A DNA stretch of 64,000 nt from Parachryseolinea silvisoli (GTDB lineage Bacteria; Bacteroidota; Bacteroidia; Cytophagales; Cyclobacteriaceae): NCBI RefSeq assembly GCF_021190955.1, contig NZ_JAIOAO010000001.1, positions 186,001-250,000 of the forward strand, read 5' to 3'. This document shows, piece after piece, positions 18,098 through 26,505 of the stretch. Position 1 is the first letter of the stretch. Every line of letters begins with the position of its first letter. Made by a program: the position numbers and the translations under genes. The notes under the pieces are model-generated. The model had not been told where the DNA came from. It was given only the letters and a program-made list of their open reading frames with translations, and did not search any database.

Positions 18098-18611
18098 AAG
18101 GTTTACGTTTGGGTTAATTGATTTAGGGTGAAAATTTCGTTTCAAAACTCCATTCAGAATTTTGTTTTGGAAATCATACTAACCCGAATGTAAATATTCC
18201 GCCACTCATGTAACTAAAAAGCCGAAAAAATACTTTAGTAAACGTTGCCACAAACGTTTCCGATTCCGTTTGTGAAGACCGTTGTGCAAGCGTTTTCTAT
18301 GAAACTATTGAACCAAATCGGGATAAAATCCATGATTAAGAAATAAGCATGTTAAAACGTTTGTTCTGCGTGTCGTGTGAATGGTTTGGCAGGGACGTTG
18401 CCGACAACATGTTGAATGTGCACGCGAACATGTCTGAACGTCGTTCCTTTTTGCCGAAAGAACGCACGGATGCCCCTTACGGCGGTATACCGTTTTGCTA
18501 TAGAAATGGCTTCCCAACAAAATAATACCGCAAACGTAAGGGATAACTGTCCGCAAATGTCCAGATTGGGCACCTACATATTAAATAAGTATTTTCGGCC
18601 GATTTTTAGTT
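18098..18611. other. Divergent intergenic region between the Sus operon and cysS
   Basis: About 510 bp without a convincing gene; the short open frames here lack coding character. It must hold the promoters of both flanking units. The octamer AAACGTTT occurs twice (18252-18259 and 18355-18362), with the close variants AAACGTTG at 18240 and AAGCGTTTT near 18288. Palindromes with this central CG are typical half-operators of LacI-family regulators, but no such regulator is encoded nearby. A -7-like TATTTTCG lies shortly before cysS. Confidence 0.4.
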
Positions 18612-20111
18612 ATGGAGCTTTACGATAAATACCCCGTCCACCTATCGAATTCCCTGGGAGGTAAAAAAGAACTTTTCACTCCTGTTAATCCCGGCCACGT
18701 CGGCATGTATGTGTGTGGTCCCACCGTGTACAACGACGTGCACCTGGGCAACGTGCGCACCTTCCTGACCTTTGATCTGGTGTCCCGTTATTTTCGCCAC
18801 CTCGGCTATAAAGTACGTTATGTACGCAATATCACCGACGTGGGCCACCTGGAAAACGACGCCGACGAAGGCGAAGACAAGATCTCGAAGAAAGCCCGCC
18901 TGGAGCAACTGGAGCCCATGGAAGTGGTGAAACACTATACCGAAGGCTTTCACGAAGTATCGCGCCAGTTTAATATCCTGCCGCCCAGCATCGAGCCTTC
19001 CGCTACCGGACACATTGTCGAGCAGATTCAGATCACCCAAAAGCTGATCGACCTGGGTCTTGCTTACGAAGTAAACGGCTCGGTATACTTTGATGTATTG
19101 GCCTACGATAAAAACAATCACTACGGCATCTTGTCGGGCCGCGTGATTGAAGATCTCATGGAGAGCGGCCGCAAGCTCGACAGCCAGGACGAGAAGCGAA
19201 ACAAGATCGACTTTGCCCTGTGGAAAAAAGCGTCGCCGTATCACATCATGCGCTGGCCCTCGCCGTGGGGCGAAGGGTTTCCCGGCTGGCACATCGAATG
19301 TACCGTCATGAGCACGAAGTACCTGGGTGAGACGTTCGACATCCACGGCGGTGGCATGGACCTCAAGTTCCCCCACCACGAGTGCGAGATCGCGCAGGCA
19401 GTAGGCGCCCACGGCAAAGCCCCGGCCAATTACTGGTTGCATTCCAACATGCTGACGGTAAACGGACAGAAGATGAGCAAGTCGCTCGGCAACTCGTTCC
19501 TGCCGCGTCAGCTGTTTACGGGCGACCACCCGATGCTGGAACGTGGCTTCGGCCCGATGACCGTGCGGTTCTTTATGCTGCAGTCGCATTACTCCAGCAC
19601 CCTGGACTTCTCGAACGAAGCCTTGAACGCCGCCGAGAAAGGCTTTAAGAAATTATCCAATGCGCTGGGCATCATCAAAAAGATGAACCACCCGGGCGGT
19701 GGCGCCGTGACGGGCAGCAGCGACCTGGACAAGTTAGTAGCAGATTGCTACACAAACATGAGCGACGACTTCAACACGGCCAAGACACTGGCTGTATTGT
19801 TTGAAATGGCCTCGCGCATCAACGACATGAAGTCGGGCAACCTGTCACTCAAGAGTCTGTCGGAAGAAAGCTTCCTGCACTTTAAGAACACCTACACCGG
19901 CATGATGGAAGACGTGCTCGGCCTGCGCGAAGAGCAGGAGCACGACCACGAGCTGCTGAAAGGCATCATACACGTATTGATCGACCTGCGCAAGAAGGCG
20001 CGCGAAGATCGTAACTATGCACTGTCAGACCGTATCCGCGACGACCTCAAAAAGCTGGGCGTCCAGCTGATGGACGGCAAGGATGGCGAGATGGGCTACA
20101 CACTGGAATAA
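18612..20111 (+). CDS. cysS: Cysteinyl-tRNA synthetase
   Basis: The 499-residue class I aminoacyl-tRNA synthetase charges tRNA-Cys. The N-terminus has the zinc-ligand Cys35 in [15 protein letters not shown], where HLGN (44-47) is the HIGH motif. Further zinc ligands lie in GWHIECT and in the [18 protein letters not shown] stretch, and KMSKS stands at 287-291. The C-terminal part is the DALR anticodon domain. Length is normal. A GC-rich hairpin terminator follows the stop codon. Confidence 0.98.
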   Translation: MELYDKYPVHLSNSLGGKKELFTPVNPGHVGMYVCGPTVYNDVHLGNVRTFLTFDLVSRYFRHLGYKVRYVRNITDVGHLENDADEGEDKISKKARLEQLEPMEVVKHYTEGFHEVSRQFNILPPSIEPSATGHIVEQIQITQKLIDLGLAYEVNGSVYFDVLAYDKNNHYGILSGRVIEDLMESGRKLDSQDEKRNKIDFALWKKASPYHIMRWPSPWGEGFPGWHIECTVMSTKYLGETFDIHGGGMDLKFPHHECEIAQAVGAHGKAPANYWLHSNMLTVNGQKMSKSLGNSFLPRQLFTGDHPMLERGFGPMTVRFFMLQSHYSSTLDFSNEALNAAEKGFKKLSNALGIIKKMNHPGGGAVTGSSDLDKLVADCYTNMSDDFNTAKTLAVLFEMASRINDMKSGNLSLKSLSEESFLHFKNTYTGMMEDVLGLREEQEHDHELLKGIIHVLIDLRKKAREDRNYALSDRIRDDLKKLGVQLMDGKDGEMGYTLE

Positions 20112-20115
20112 TATA

Positions 20116-20168
20116 GCGGCACCGCGGCGTGCGCCTGGCGCTACCGCTGTGCCTTCTCTTTTTTTTAA
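20116..20168 (+). terminator. GC-rich hairpin terminator after cysS
   Basis: GGCACCGCGG (20118-20127) pairs with CCGCTGTGCC (20144-20153) with one mismatch, and an inner GCGCC/GGCGC pair strengthens the stem. TTCTCTTTTTTTT follows. The yidD start codon lies 5 bp beyond the T-run. Confidence 0.75.
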
Positions 20169-20172
20169 AGTC

Positions 20173-20406
20173 ATGCTGCGTAAGCTTTTTATATTACCCA
20201 TACGGTTCTACCAGCTCTTCATCTCGCCGTTGTTGGGATCGAACTGCCGGCATACGCCGACATGCTCGCAGTATGCCATCGAGGCTATTCGCGAGTGGGG
20301 TGTGTTCAAAGGCCTGTGGCTGGGGTTGCGTCGTATCGCGCGGTGCCATCCATGGGGCACGAGTGGGTATGATCCGGTGCCCCGGAAAAACCACGAAGCA
20401 CAGTAA
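20173..20406 (+). CDS. yidD: Membrane protein insertion efficiency factor YidD
   Basis: The 77-residue protein has the YidD signature: [20 protein letters not shown], then [12 protein letters not shown], then [18 protein letters not shown] place the start at ATG 20173 (MLRKLFILP) because the in-frame ATG at 20083 would lie inside cysS and add 30 residues foreign to the family. YidD assists YidC/Sec in inserting membrane proteins. It is not next to yidC, rpmH or rnpA as in many bacteria. Confidence 0.95.
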   Translation: MLRKLFILPIRFYQLFISPLLGSNCRHTPTCSQYAIEAIREWGVFKGLWLGLRRIARCHPWGTSGYDPVPRKNHEAQ

Positions 20407-20528
20407 GCCTTCGCCGGCATTACAGCCCGTCGCGCGTACCGTTGGTCAAATTCAATTTGCCTCCCTCCTCTTTTTGGCGTATCATCGTTCTGTTAATTCT
20501 TTTTGTAAACAACCATCACGATATTACC

Positions 20529-21992
20529 ATGCCCCTGAAAAAGTCAACGCCCCCGTCCGCTATATCGCGGAGAAGCTTTATCAAGACAGCCGGTATAACG
20601 GCCGCCGCCTTTACCATTGTTCCCCGTTTTGTGTTGGGTGGACAAGGCTTTCGCGCCCCCAGCGACAAGCTCTACATCGCCGGTATCGGCGTGGGCGGCA
20701 AAGGGCAGAGCGATATCTCCAGCTTCGCCAAGAGCGGCAAGGCCGAGATCGCCTACTTGTGCGACGTACACGACAGCCGTGCCGCCAACTCGGTGAAGGC
20801 TTTCCCGAAGGCCGTATACTATAAAGATTTCCGCAAGATGCTCGACAAAGAGCACAAGCATATCGATGCCGTGTCGGTATCTACACCCGACCACAACCAC
20901 GCCGTGCAAGCCATGGCGGCCATGCAGTTGGGCAAGCACGTATATGTACAGAAGCCGCTCACGCACGACATCTACGAAGCCCGTATGTTGACCGAAGCAG
21001 CCAAGAAGTATAAAGTGGTAACCCAGATGGGCAACCAGGGCTCTTCCGGCGACGGCGTGCGCAAGCTGATGGAATGGTACCAGGCCGGTCTGATCGGTGA
21101 AGTCAACGAAGTATACTGCTGGACCAACCGCCCCGTGTGGCCACAAGGCATTGCCTGGTCGGATAAAAAAACGGCCGTGCCCGCAGACCTCGACTGGGAT
21201 CTGTGGCTCGGTACAGCGCCGTATAAGGAGTACGTTGAAAAGCTCGTGCCCTTCAACTGGCGCGGCTGGTGGGATTACGGCACAGGCGCCCTCGGCGACA
21301 TGGGTTGCCACATTGTGGAACCTCCCTTCCGTGTACTCGGACTGCAATATCCCACCGACGTAACGGCCAGCGTAGGCAGCGTCTACGTCGATGAATTTAA
21401 ACGCGGCTATTTCCCCGACAGCTGTCCGCCGTCGTCATACACCGTATTGACATTCCCCGGCAAGAACGGCAAGCCGTCGGTGAAAATGCATTGGATGGAC
21501 GGTGGTATTCAACCCGAACGCCCCGAGGAACTGGGGCCGAACGAAGTCATGGGCGACGGTGGCAACGGCGTAATCTTCATCGGCAGCAAAGGCAAGATGA
21601 TGTGCGGCACGTACGGTGCAGACCCGAAGCTGCTGCCTACCGCGAAGAACAAAGAAGACAAAACACCGGTGACCATCAAACGTGTACCCGGCGGCGCCGA
21701 AGGACACTATGCACAGTGGGTGGAAGCCTGTCTGGCCGGTTATGGCAAGATGGAAGTGAGCTCGCCATTTGAGATCGCCGGTCCGCTGACCGAGACTGTG
21801 CTCATGGGCAACCTGGCCATTCGCAGCTTTGACGTGCGCGTGCCGAAGGCCGATAAACCCGATCAGTTCGACTTCCCGGGCCGTAACATCAAATTGCTCT
21901 GGGATGGCGCCAACATGAAGATCACCAACTTCGACGCGGCCAACCAGTTTGTGAAACGCGAATACCGCCAGGGCTGGAAACTGGGCGCGTAA
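20529..21992 (+). CDS. Tat-exported Gfo/Idh/MocA family oxidoreductase
   Basis: The 487-residue protein starts at ATG 20529 (MPLKKSTPPS). It has a twin-arginine signal (SRRSFIKTAG, Arg14-Arg15, then a hydrophobic stretch), so it is predicted to be folded with its cofactor and exported. The Rossmann motif GIGVGGKG (52-59), the STPDHNHAVQAM segment and the KHVYVQKPLTHDIYEA segment define the Gfo/Idh/MocA family. The usual EKP reads QKP here. These enzymes use NAD(P) on sugars or inositols, and Tat-bearing members are common in Bacteroidota, although their substrates are mostly unknown. Confidence 0.93.
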   Translation: MPLKKSTPPSAISRRSFIKTAGITAAAFTIVPRFVLGGQGFRAPSDKLYIAGIGVGGKGQSDISSFAKSGKAEIAYLCDVHDSRAANSVKAFPKAVYYKDFRKMLDKEHKHIDAVSVSTPDHNHAVQAMAAMQLGKHVYVQKPLTHDIYEARMLTEAAKKYKVVTQMGNQGSSGDGVRKLMEWYQAGLIGEVNEVYCWTNRPVWPQGIAWSDKKTAVPADLDWDLWLGTAPYKEYVEKLVPFNWRGWWDYGTGALGDMGCHIVEPPFRVLGLQYPTDVTASVGSVYVDEFKRGYFPDSCPPSSYTVLTFPGKNGKPSVKMHWMDGGIQPERPEELGPNEVMGDGGNGVIFIGSKGKMMCGTYGADPKLLPTAKNKEDKTPVTIKRVPGGAEGHYAQWVEACLAGYGKMEVSSPFEIAGPLTETVLMGNLAIRSFDVRVPKADKPDQFDFPGRNIKLLWDGANMKITNFDAANQFVKREYRQGWKLGA

Positions 21993-22027
21993 AAGCGCTG
22001 CCCCCAAGGCGACTAATCTATAGGAGC

Positions 22028-22061
22028 GTCCCGCCGGAAGGTTTTCCGGCGGGACTTTTTG
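22028..22061 (+). terminator. Rho-independent terminator after the oxidoreductase gene
   Basis: GTCCCGCCGGAA (22028-22039) and TTCCGGCGGGAC (22044-22055) form a perfect 12-bp stem with the loop GGTT, followed by TTTTTG. It is one of the clearest terminators in the window. Confidence 0.92.
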
Positions 22062-22112
22062 TTTTACCTTGCGCGCGCATTATCGATTCGGACGCCGCGG
22101 GGCTTTTGCAGC

Positions 22113-22985
22113 ATGGATACATCAGATCGTCGTTATATTCTCACCGGATTACTATTCTCTATGCTATGGGCGTCGGCCTCGGTGGCCGGCAAGTTTGGCC
22201 TGAGAGGCGCGGAGCCGCTCGTGTTCTTCACCCTGCGCTTTCTATTGGCGGGCATCATGCTGCTGGGGTATGTTTACCTGGTCGGGAAAAGCCGCCTGCC
22301 CATAGGCAAGGAGTGGAAACAGCTGACCATTTTCGGAGCCTTAAATACAACGCTGTACCTGGGCCTTTTTGTCGTGGCCCTGCAGTATGTCACGCCGGGC
22401 ATTACCACGCTGGCCATCGCGCTCAATCCTTTATTCATCAGCATTATGTCGGCATTGCTCATGAAGCGCCGCGTGAAGGGTGTCGAATGGCTGAGCATCG
22501 CGCTGGGTGTAGCGGGCGTCATCGTGGCCGCCTATCCCCTCCTGCGCGACAGCCAGGCCACGACCACAGGCATGCTGTTGCTGGCCGCCAGCATGGTGGC
22601 CTATTCATACGGTTCGGTCTATTATGCCGGCGTGGGCTGGCAGCTCTCCCGCACCACGATCAATGCCTGGCAAGTGCTCCTCGGTGGTATCCTGATCGCC
22701 CCGTTTGCCTGGTTGCTGCACAAGGTGCCCAGCCAGTTTGACCTCACCGTCTGGCTTTCGCTTGCCTGGCTTATTGTACCGGTTTCGATCGGGGCGGTGC
22801 AGCTCTGGCTGCGGCTGCTGAAAACCGACGCCGTGCGGGCGTCGCTGTGGCTGTACCTCTGCCCGGTCTTTGGCTTTCTGTATGCTGCCGTTCTATTGCA
22901 CGAGCCCCTGACAATCTTTACACTTGTGGGCACCGCGCTGGTGCTATTGGCCTTGTACCTGGGCCAGCAAAAACAGCAGCAGTAG
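22113..22985 (+). CDS. EamA/DMT family transporter
   Basis: The protein of about 290 residues has ten hydrophobic helices in two EamA halves. The first holds [19 protein letters not shown] and [14 protein letters not shown], and the second begins near [19 protein letters not shown] and includes LVIVP-like and [20 protein letters not shown] segments. I chose ATG 22113 ([10 protein letters not shown]) because the ORF start at 22059 overlaps the preceding terminator. Such permeases export metabolites or drugs; the substrate is unknown. TACCTTGC shortly upstream (22066-22073) may be its -7 element. Confidence 0.9.
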   Translation: MDTSDRRYILTGLLFSMLWASASVAGKFGLRGAEPLVFFTLRFLLAGIMLLGYVYLVGKSRLPIGKEWKQLTIFGALNTTLYLGLFVVALQYVTPGITTLAIALNPLFISIMSALLMKRRVKGVEWLSIALGVAGVIVAAYPLLRDSQATTTGMLLLAASMVAYSYGSVYYAGVGWQLSRTTINAWQVLLGGILIAPFAWLLHKVPSQFDLTVWLSLAWLIVPVSIGAVQLWLRLLKTDAVRASLWLYLCPVFGFLYAAVLLHEPLTIFTLVGTALVLLALYLGQQKQQQ

Positions 22986-23065
22986 TTCTCAGGCTACATC
23001 TTGCCGCTTTCGGCTCCACATTTGACAATATTTGCTTTTCTTTGCGGTTTAATAAAAAAGTATCT

Positions 23066-23797
23066 ATGAAAGTACTCGTTCTCTGTGCCGCTGTCTTGAC
23101 CGGAACTGTCGTGCATGCCCAATCTAAAAAAGAGCTTCAGGCCGAAGTGACCAAGCTGAAAGCTGAAATTACCGAGCTGAAGAAGCCTAAAGATGTTGAA
23201 CTGACCGACAAGCATAAGAAAGCCAGCTACGGCCTGGGCGTGCTCATGGCCACCAACATCAAGACACAGGGTGCGGACTCCCTCGACGTCGAAGCGATCA
23301 ACATCGCCTTCCGTGATGTATTTCAAGGCAAGGCGCTGAAGATCGAGAAACAAGAATCGTTGACGATCGTACAAGAATACATGCAGGCGGCCATGGAACG
23401 GAAAACGGCTGTTCTGAAGGCCGAAGGCCAATCCTTTCTCGAAGGCAACAAAACCAAGCCCGGCGTAGTAACAACCGCCAGCGGCCTGCAATACAAAGTC
23501 ATAACAGCCGGCAAAGGCAAAGCCCCCGTCGCCACCTCCAACGTTACGGTACACTACACCGGCAAACTGCTGGACGGCACGGTATTCGATAGCTCCGTCG
23601 AGCGCGGCGAACCCGCCTCGTTTGGCGTAAGCGACGTAATCGGCGGCTGGACCGAAGCCCTGCAACTGATGCACGAAGGCGACAAATGGGAACTATATAT
23701 CCCCTCCGACCTGGCCTACGGCGAGCGCGGTGCCGGCGGACAAATCCCTCCGTTTGCCACGCTTGTGTTTGAAGTCGAGCTGATCAAAGTAAATTAA
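23066..23797 (+). CDS. Mip-like FKBP-type peptidyl-prolyl isomerase, exported
   Basis: The 243-residue protein starts at ATG 23066 with a signal peptide ([19 protein letters not shown]) and a short coiled coil ([20 protein letters not shown]). An FKBP_N dimerisation helix region ([18 protein letters not shown]) leads into the C-terminal FKBP domain ([64 protein letters not shown]). It catalyses prolyl cis-trans isomerisation of periplasmic proteins. The domain order is that of Mip/FkpA. The coiled coil before FKBP_N is a small addition. A terminator follows. Confidence 0.95.
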   Translation: MKVLVLCAAVLTGTVVHAQSKKELQAEVTKLKAEITELKKPKDVELTDKHKKASYGLGVLMATNIKTQGADSLDVEAINIAFRDVFQGKALKIEKQESLTIVQEYMQAAMERKTAVLKAEGQSFLEGNKTKPGVVTTASGLQYKVITAGKGKAPVATSNVTVHYTGKLLDGTVFDSSVERGEPASFGVSDVIGGWTEALQLMHEGDKWELYIPSDLAYGERGAGGQIPPFATLVFEVELIKVN

Positions 23798-23828
23798 GAG
23801 TTATAGCCTCTGTCGCCTGACGGCGATG

Positions 23829-23866
23829 AAAAAGCCACTGCCGGTAAAACCAGCAGTGGCTTTTTG
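23829..23866 (+). terminator. Rho-independent terminator after the FKBP gene
   Basis: AAAAAGCCACTG (23829-23840) pairs with CAGTGGCTTTTT (23854-23865), a 12-bp stem that ends in a T-run. Confidence 0.92.
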
Positions 23867-23953
23867 TTTTGGGGAGCAGCCTCACCGTTAACATCTCATT
23901 AACGACATCGGTTTGTGAATCAGTCGATATTAGCCCACATAAACTAAACACCC

Positions 23954-24802
23954 ATGAAATCGCTCTATACCCTCTGCCTGATTATACTCTGCCACATGGC
24001 CTCCGCCCAGGTAGAACTCCCCGACCCCAGCCCCGAAGCTTCGTTCTCACAACACGTGGGCTATACCCGCATGGACCTGCGCTACGGCCGTCCCGCAGCC
24101 CGTGGCCGTACGATCTTCGGCGGCCTCGTTCCCTACGGCAAGGTATGGCGTACCGGAGCCGGCCGCTGCACCATCGTGCAATTCGATGCACCCGTAACAA
24201 TCGGCGGACGGGATATACCGCCGGGCGCGTATGCGCTATTGACAATCCCCAATACCAATCACTGGGCCGTTATCCTCAACGCCGACACAACAAAGGTCTA
24301 CGGGCGGCCAGACGATTATCGTACAACAACAGAAGTCCATCGCTTTGAGGTCAAACCCGAGAAGACTTCGCGCTATTATGAGTCGCTGAGCTTGATGCTG
24401 GATGTAGCACGGTACGATGCCGAGCTGATATTGGCCTGGGAAAATACACAGATCCGTTTCAGCCTGTTGACGCACAGTGATAGTGTGGCCACCGCCCGGT
24501 TAGAGGCTGCCTTGAAACAATCTCCCGACAATGCTGATTTGCTGGGGCAGGCGGCGGAATATTGGGCGCTGCATTATAATAAAGACGTGCCACGGCAGCT
24601 GCGAGTGGTGGATCGGGCACTGGCGATAAAGAAAAGCCCATGGTTGTACCGGCTGAAGATGGATATCTATATTCGTCAGGGAAAGCCGGTGGAAGCGCAG
24701 AAGACCGTAAAGGAGGCCATAACCTTTTTGCGAGAGGCAAAGCCGGAAGGTTGGGAACGGACAATTGGACTATTTGAGGAAGAATTGAGACAAATACGGT
24801 AA
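23954..24802 (+). CDS. Secreted DUF2911 protein with TPR-like tail
   Basis: The 282-residue protein has a signal peptide (MKSLYTLCLIILCHMASAQ). The DUF2911 domain follows, recognisable from YTRMDLRYGRPAARGRTIFGGLVPYGKVWRTGAG and IPPGAYALLTIPNTNHWAVILN. Residues about 175-280 look like two helical hairpin repeats (ARLEAALKQSPDNADLLGQAAEYW, then VVDRALAIKKSPWLYRLKMDIYIRQGKP), a TPR-like tail often seen in this family. The role is unknown. It is a single-gene unit between two hairpins. Confidence 0.88.
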   Translation: MKSLYTLCLIILCHMASAQVELPDPSPEASFSQHVGYTRMDLRYGRPAARGRTIFGGLVPYGKVWRTGAGRCTIVQFDAPVTIGGRDIPPGAYALLTIPNTNHWAVILNADTTKVYGRPDDYRTTTEVHRFEVKPEKTSRYYESLSLMLDVARYDAELILAWENTQIRFSLLTHSDSVATARLEAALKQSPDNADLLGQAAEYWALHYNKDVPRQLRVVDRALAIKKSPWLYRLKMDIYIRQGKPVEAQKTVKEAITFLREAKPEGWERTIGLFEEELRQIR

Positions 24803-24810
24803 GCGCAGCT

Positions 24811-24834
24811 ATATACCCCATAATTCAGGTATAT
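24811..24834 (+). other. Stem-loop after the DUF2911 gene
   Basis: ATATACC (24811-24817) pairs with GGTATAT (24828-24834), and GC-rich flanks can extend the stem with one mismatch. No T-run follows, so it is a weak terminator or RNA 3-prime end at best. Confidence 0.35.
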
Positions 24835-24886
24835 CTGCAAAGTATAGCGGCACCGTTTAACGATACGATAAAACTTTTAAAGATTT

Positions 24887-24913
24887 TTTAACGCACCAGC
24901 GCACTGCGTTAAA
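24887..24913 (+). promoter_or_regulatory. Inverted repeat upstream of the response regulator gene
   Basis: TTTAACGC (24887-24894) and GCGTTAAA (24906-24913) are perfect 8-bp arms 11 bp apart, about 90 bp upstream of the start codon at 25004. It could be an operator or part of a leader hairpin. No T-run follows. Confidence 0.35.
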
Positions 24914-25003
24914 CTATTCAAACGATTGTGGTCATGCCGGTAAACTTATCGGCACCAACGGCATCTTTTCTTCCTTGTGTTAATAAATTATATTTAACAT
25001 AAC

Positions 25004-25636
25004 ATGGTAAAGATAGTCGTTGTCGATCAGAATGCCCTTTCCAGAATCGGTCTGGTGGCGCTCTTGAAACAGGATGCGCGGTTTGAGCTTGTGGGTGATT
25101 TCAAAAGTTTTCATACCGTGCGACCGCTCATTCCCACCCTGGACGCCGACCTGGTCATCATCGATATATCCCTGAACCGCGAAGGGGAAGGAGAAGATGT
25201 CGCCACCCACATCAAACACCTGCGCCAGGACATTAAGGTCATTATTCTGACCTTTCACAAAGAAGAGTTTCATATTCTGAATGCCGTGGAGACCGGCATC
25301 GATGGATACATCCATAAAGACTCCGAGGCGGACGAATTGCTGCTGGGAATAAACCGGGTATTGGAGGGCGAGAAGTTCTTTTCACGCGAAGTCTCCAACC
25401 TCCTGATCGGCAACCTGGCCAAGAAAAACTATCGCGGGCATCCGTTCCTGACCAGCAAAGAGAAAGAGATCATCCGGTATATCATGGAAGGTTACTCCAG
25501 TAAAGAGATCGCCGCCTTGTTGGAGGTCAGTCCCCGTACCATCGACACGCACCGCGCCAACATCCTGGGCAAATTCAATCTCAAGAACACGACGGAGCTG
25601 ATCACGCGCATCGCTGAGCAGAAGATTCGATTATAG
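25004..25636 (+). CDS. NarL/FixJ-type response regulator, orphan
   Basis: The 210-residue protein has a receiver domain (1-120) with the phosphoacceptor Asp54 in LVIIDISLNREG, the switch Thr in VIILTFHKEE and the Lys in YIHKDSEADE. A LuxR/NarL helix-turn-helix occupies about 145-205 (LTSKEKEIIRYIMEGYSSKEIAALL, then SPRTIDTHRANILGKF). The acidic pair that binds magnesium is Asp8-Gln9 rather than two acids, so phosphorylation may be altered. No histidine kinase is adjacent. The gene borders the repeat-bearing intergenic region. Confidence 0.93.
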   Translation: MVKIVVVDQNALSRIGLVALLKQDARFELVGDFKSFHTVRPLIPTLDADLVIIDISLNREGEGEDVATHIKHLRQDIKVIILTFHKEEFHILNAVETGIDGYIHKDSEADELLLGINRVLEGEKFFSREVSNLLIGNLAKKNYRGHPFLTSKEKEIIRYIMEGYSSKEIAALLEVSPRTIDTHRANILGKFNLKNTTELITRIAEQKIRL

Positions 25637-25666
25637 TAGCGGGGCCTTCGCGCCGGCAAAGTTCAC

Positions 25667-25796
25667 ATTCACGTCAAAAATTACCGCAGAATACCGCCAA
25701 AAGCGACGATGTCTCAGAGTTGAGTCAGTGTATAGCCAGCGTTGAGTCAGACATAAGCCAGTGCTAAAGGGCTGAGACATGACTCGGTCATGTCTC
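25667..25796. repeat. Structured repeat, copy 1 (five CAG cores, 11-bp period)
   Basis: The copy opens with ATTCACGTCAAAAATTACCG and runs through GCCAAAAGCGACGATGTCTC. CAG cores then stand at 25715, 25726, 25737, 25748 and 25759, exactly 11 bp apart, in units alternating TTGAGTCAG and ATAGCCAG/ATAAGCCAG. GTCTCAG (25711-25717) is complementary to CTGAGAC (25772-25778). That same segment begins a perfect hairpin, GAGACATGAC (25774-25783) with GTCATGTCTC (25787-25796) and loop TCG, so the two pairings exclude each other. Confidence 0.75.
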
Positions 25797-25874
25797 CCTG
25801 TTCCCTTACAAACATCCCCTGCACTCCGCCGCCCGTCCCCTTGCGCTCCACTCCCTTTCCTAACCCCACGCCAA

Positions 25875-26004
25875 ATTCAAGTCAAAAATTACCGCAGAAA
25901 TAACGGCCAAAAGCGAGGATGTCTCCGTGTTGAGTCCGTGTATAGCCCGAGTATAGTCCGATATAAGCCCGTGCTAAAGGGCGGAGATATCGCGCCCTCA
26001 TCTC
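25875..26004. repeat. Structured repeat, copy 2 (five CCG cores, 11-bp period)
   Basis: The copy opens with ATTCAAGTCAAAAATTACCG and matches copy 1 along about 130 bp with two single-base insertions in its left part. The five cores are at 25925, 25936, 25947, 25958 and 25969, again 11 bp apart, and every one reads CCG instead of CAG. GTCTCCG (25921-25927) pairs with CGGAGAT (25982-25988) with one G-T pair. GAGAT (25984-25988) can instead pair with ATCTC (26000-26004), as in copy 1. Confidence 0.75.
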
Positions 26005-26505
26005 ACACGATGAGCCTGCTAACACTCCCTTTTACCGGCGACCGGCCCTCTTTGCCAGCGCTTCTGCACACCTTCCTTTCAACATTTCATCAACCCATCT
26101 CCGTATTCGTCGCAACGGTCTTTTATCACGGGATTTTACTGCTAACGATCGAAAAAAAGTGAATCGCCGTTTCGCTTCGCAGTACTGATACAGACCTCCG
26201 TATTTTTTCCAGCGCCGCCTAGGTAAAAATGCGGATTGATTCATTCATAGGGTCAGTATTACCTTACTATAGCAAAAAAACTATCCTGAAACCTAAATCG
26301 ATGATCTATATGAAACCTACTTTTCATCCTCTTCGCCTCTGAGCAGGCAATTGCAGTTTAAAATCTAACTGATCCTCATTGTTTGTCCGGTGTATCGGTT
26401 GCCTGTACGGCACCCTGATGCCATCTATTTTCTTTTTTGTACGGAGCATTCGCCCGCGTGTGGCGAAGCGAGACCCTATTGTTTTAAAAGTATACCAACC
26501 CCAAC

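Larger units (their letters stand above)
25637..26505. other. Gene-free region of about 870 bp holding a duplicated repeat
   Basis: No credible gene is seen on either strand. The left half carries two copies of a 130-bp repeat (25667-25796 and 25875-26004) separated by a C- and T-rich spacer with few G residues (25797-25874). The right half (26005-26505) is AT-richer, with several short A- and T-runs, and should contain the promoter of the TonB-dependent receptor gene at 26506. I cannot place that promoter with confidence. Confidence 0.6.

Noticed and set aside
18305-18628. Small ORFs of 70 to 83 codons between the Sus operon and cysS
   Set aside because: Their composition is not that of the neighbouring genes, they overlap one another on both strands, and the region looks regulatory.
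25667-26004. CRISPR array at the phased repeats
   Set aside because: The units are 11 bp long and contiguous, with no spacers of 30 bp or more, and no cas gene is near.
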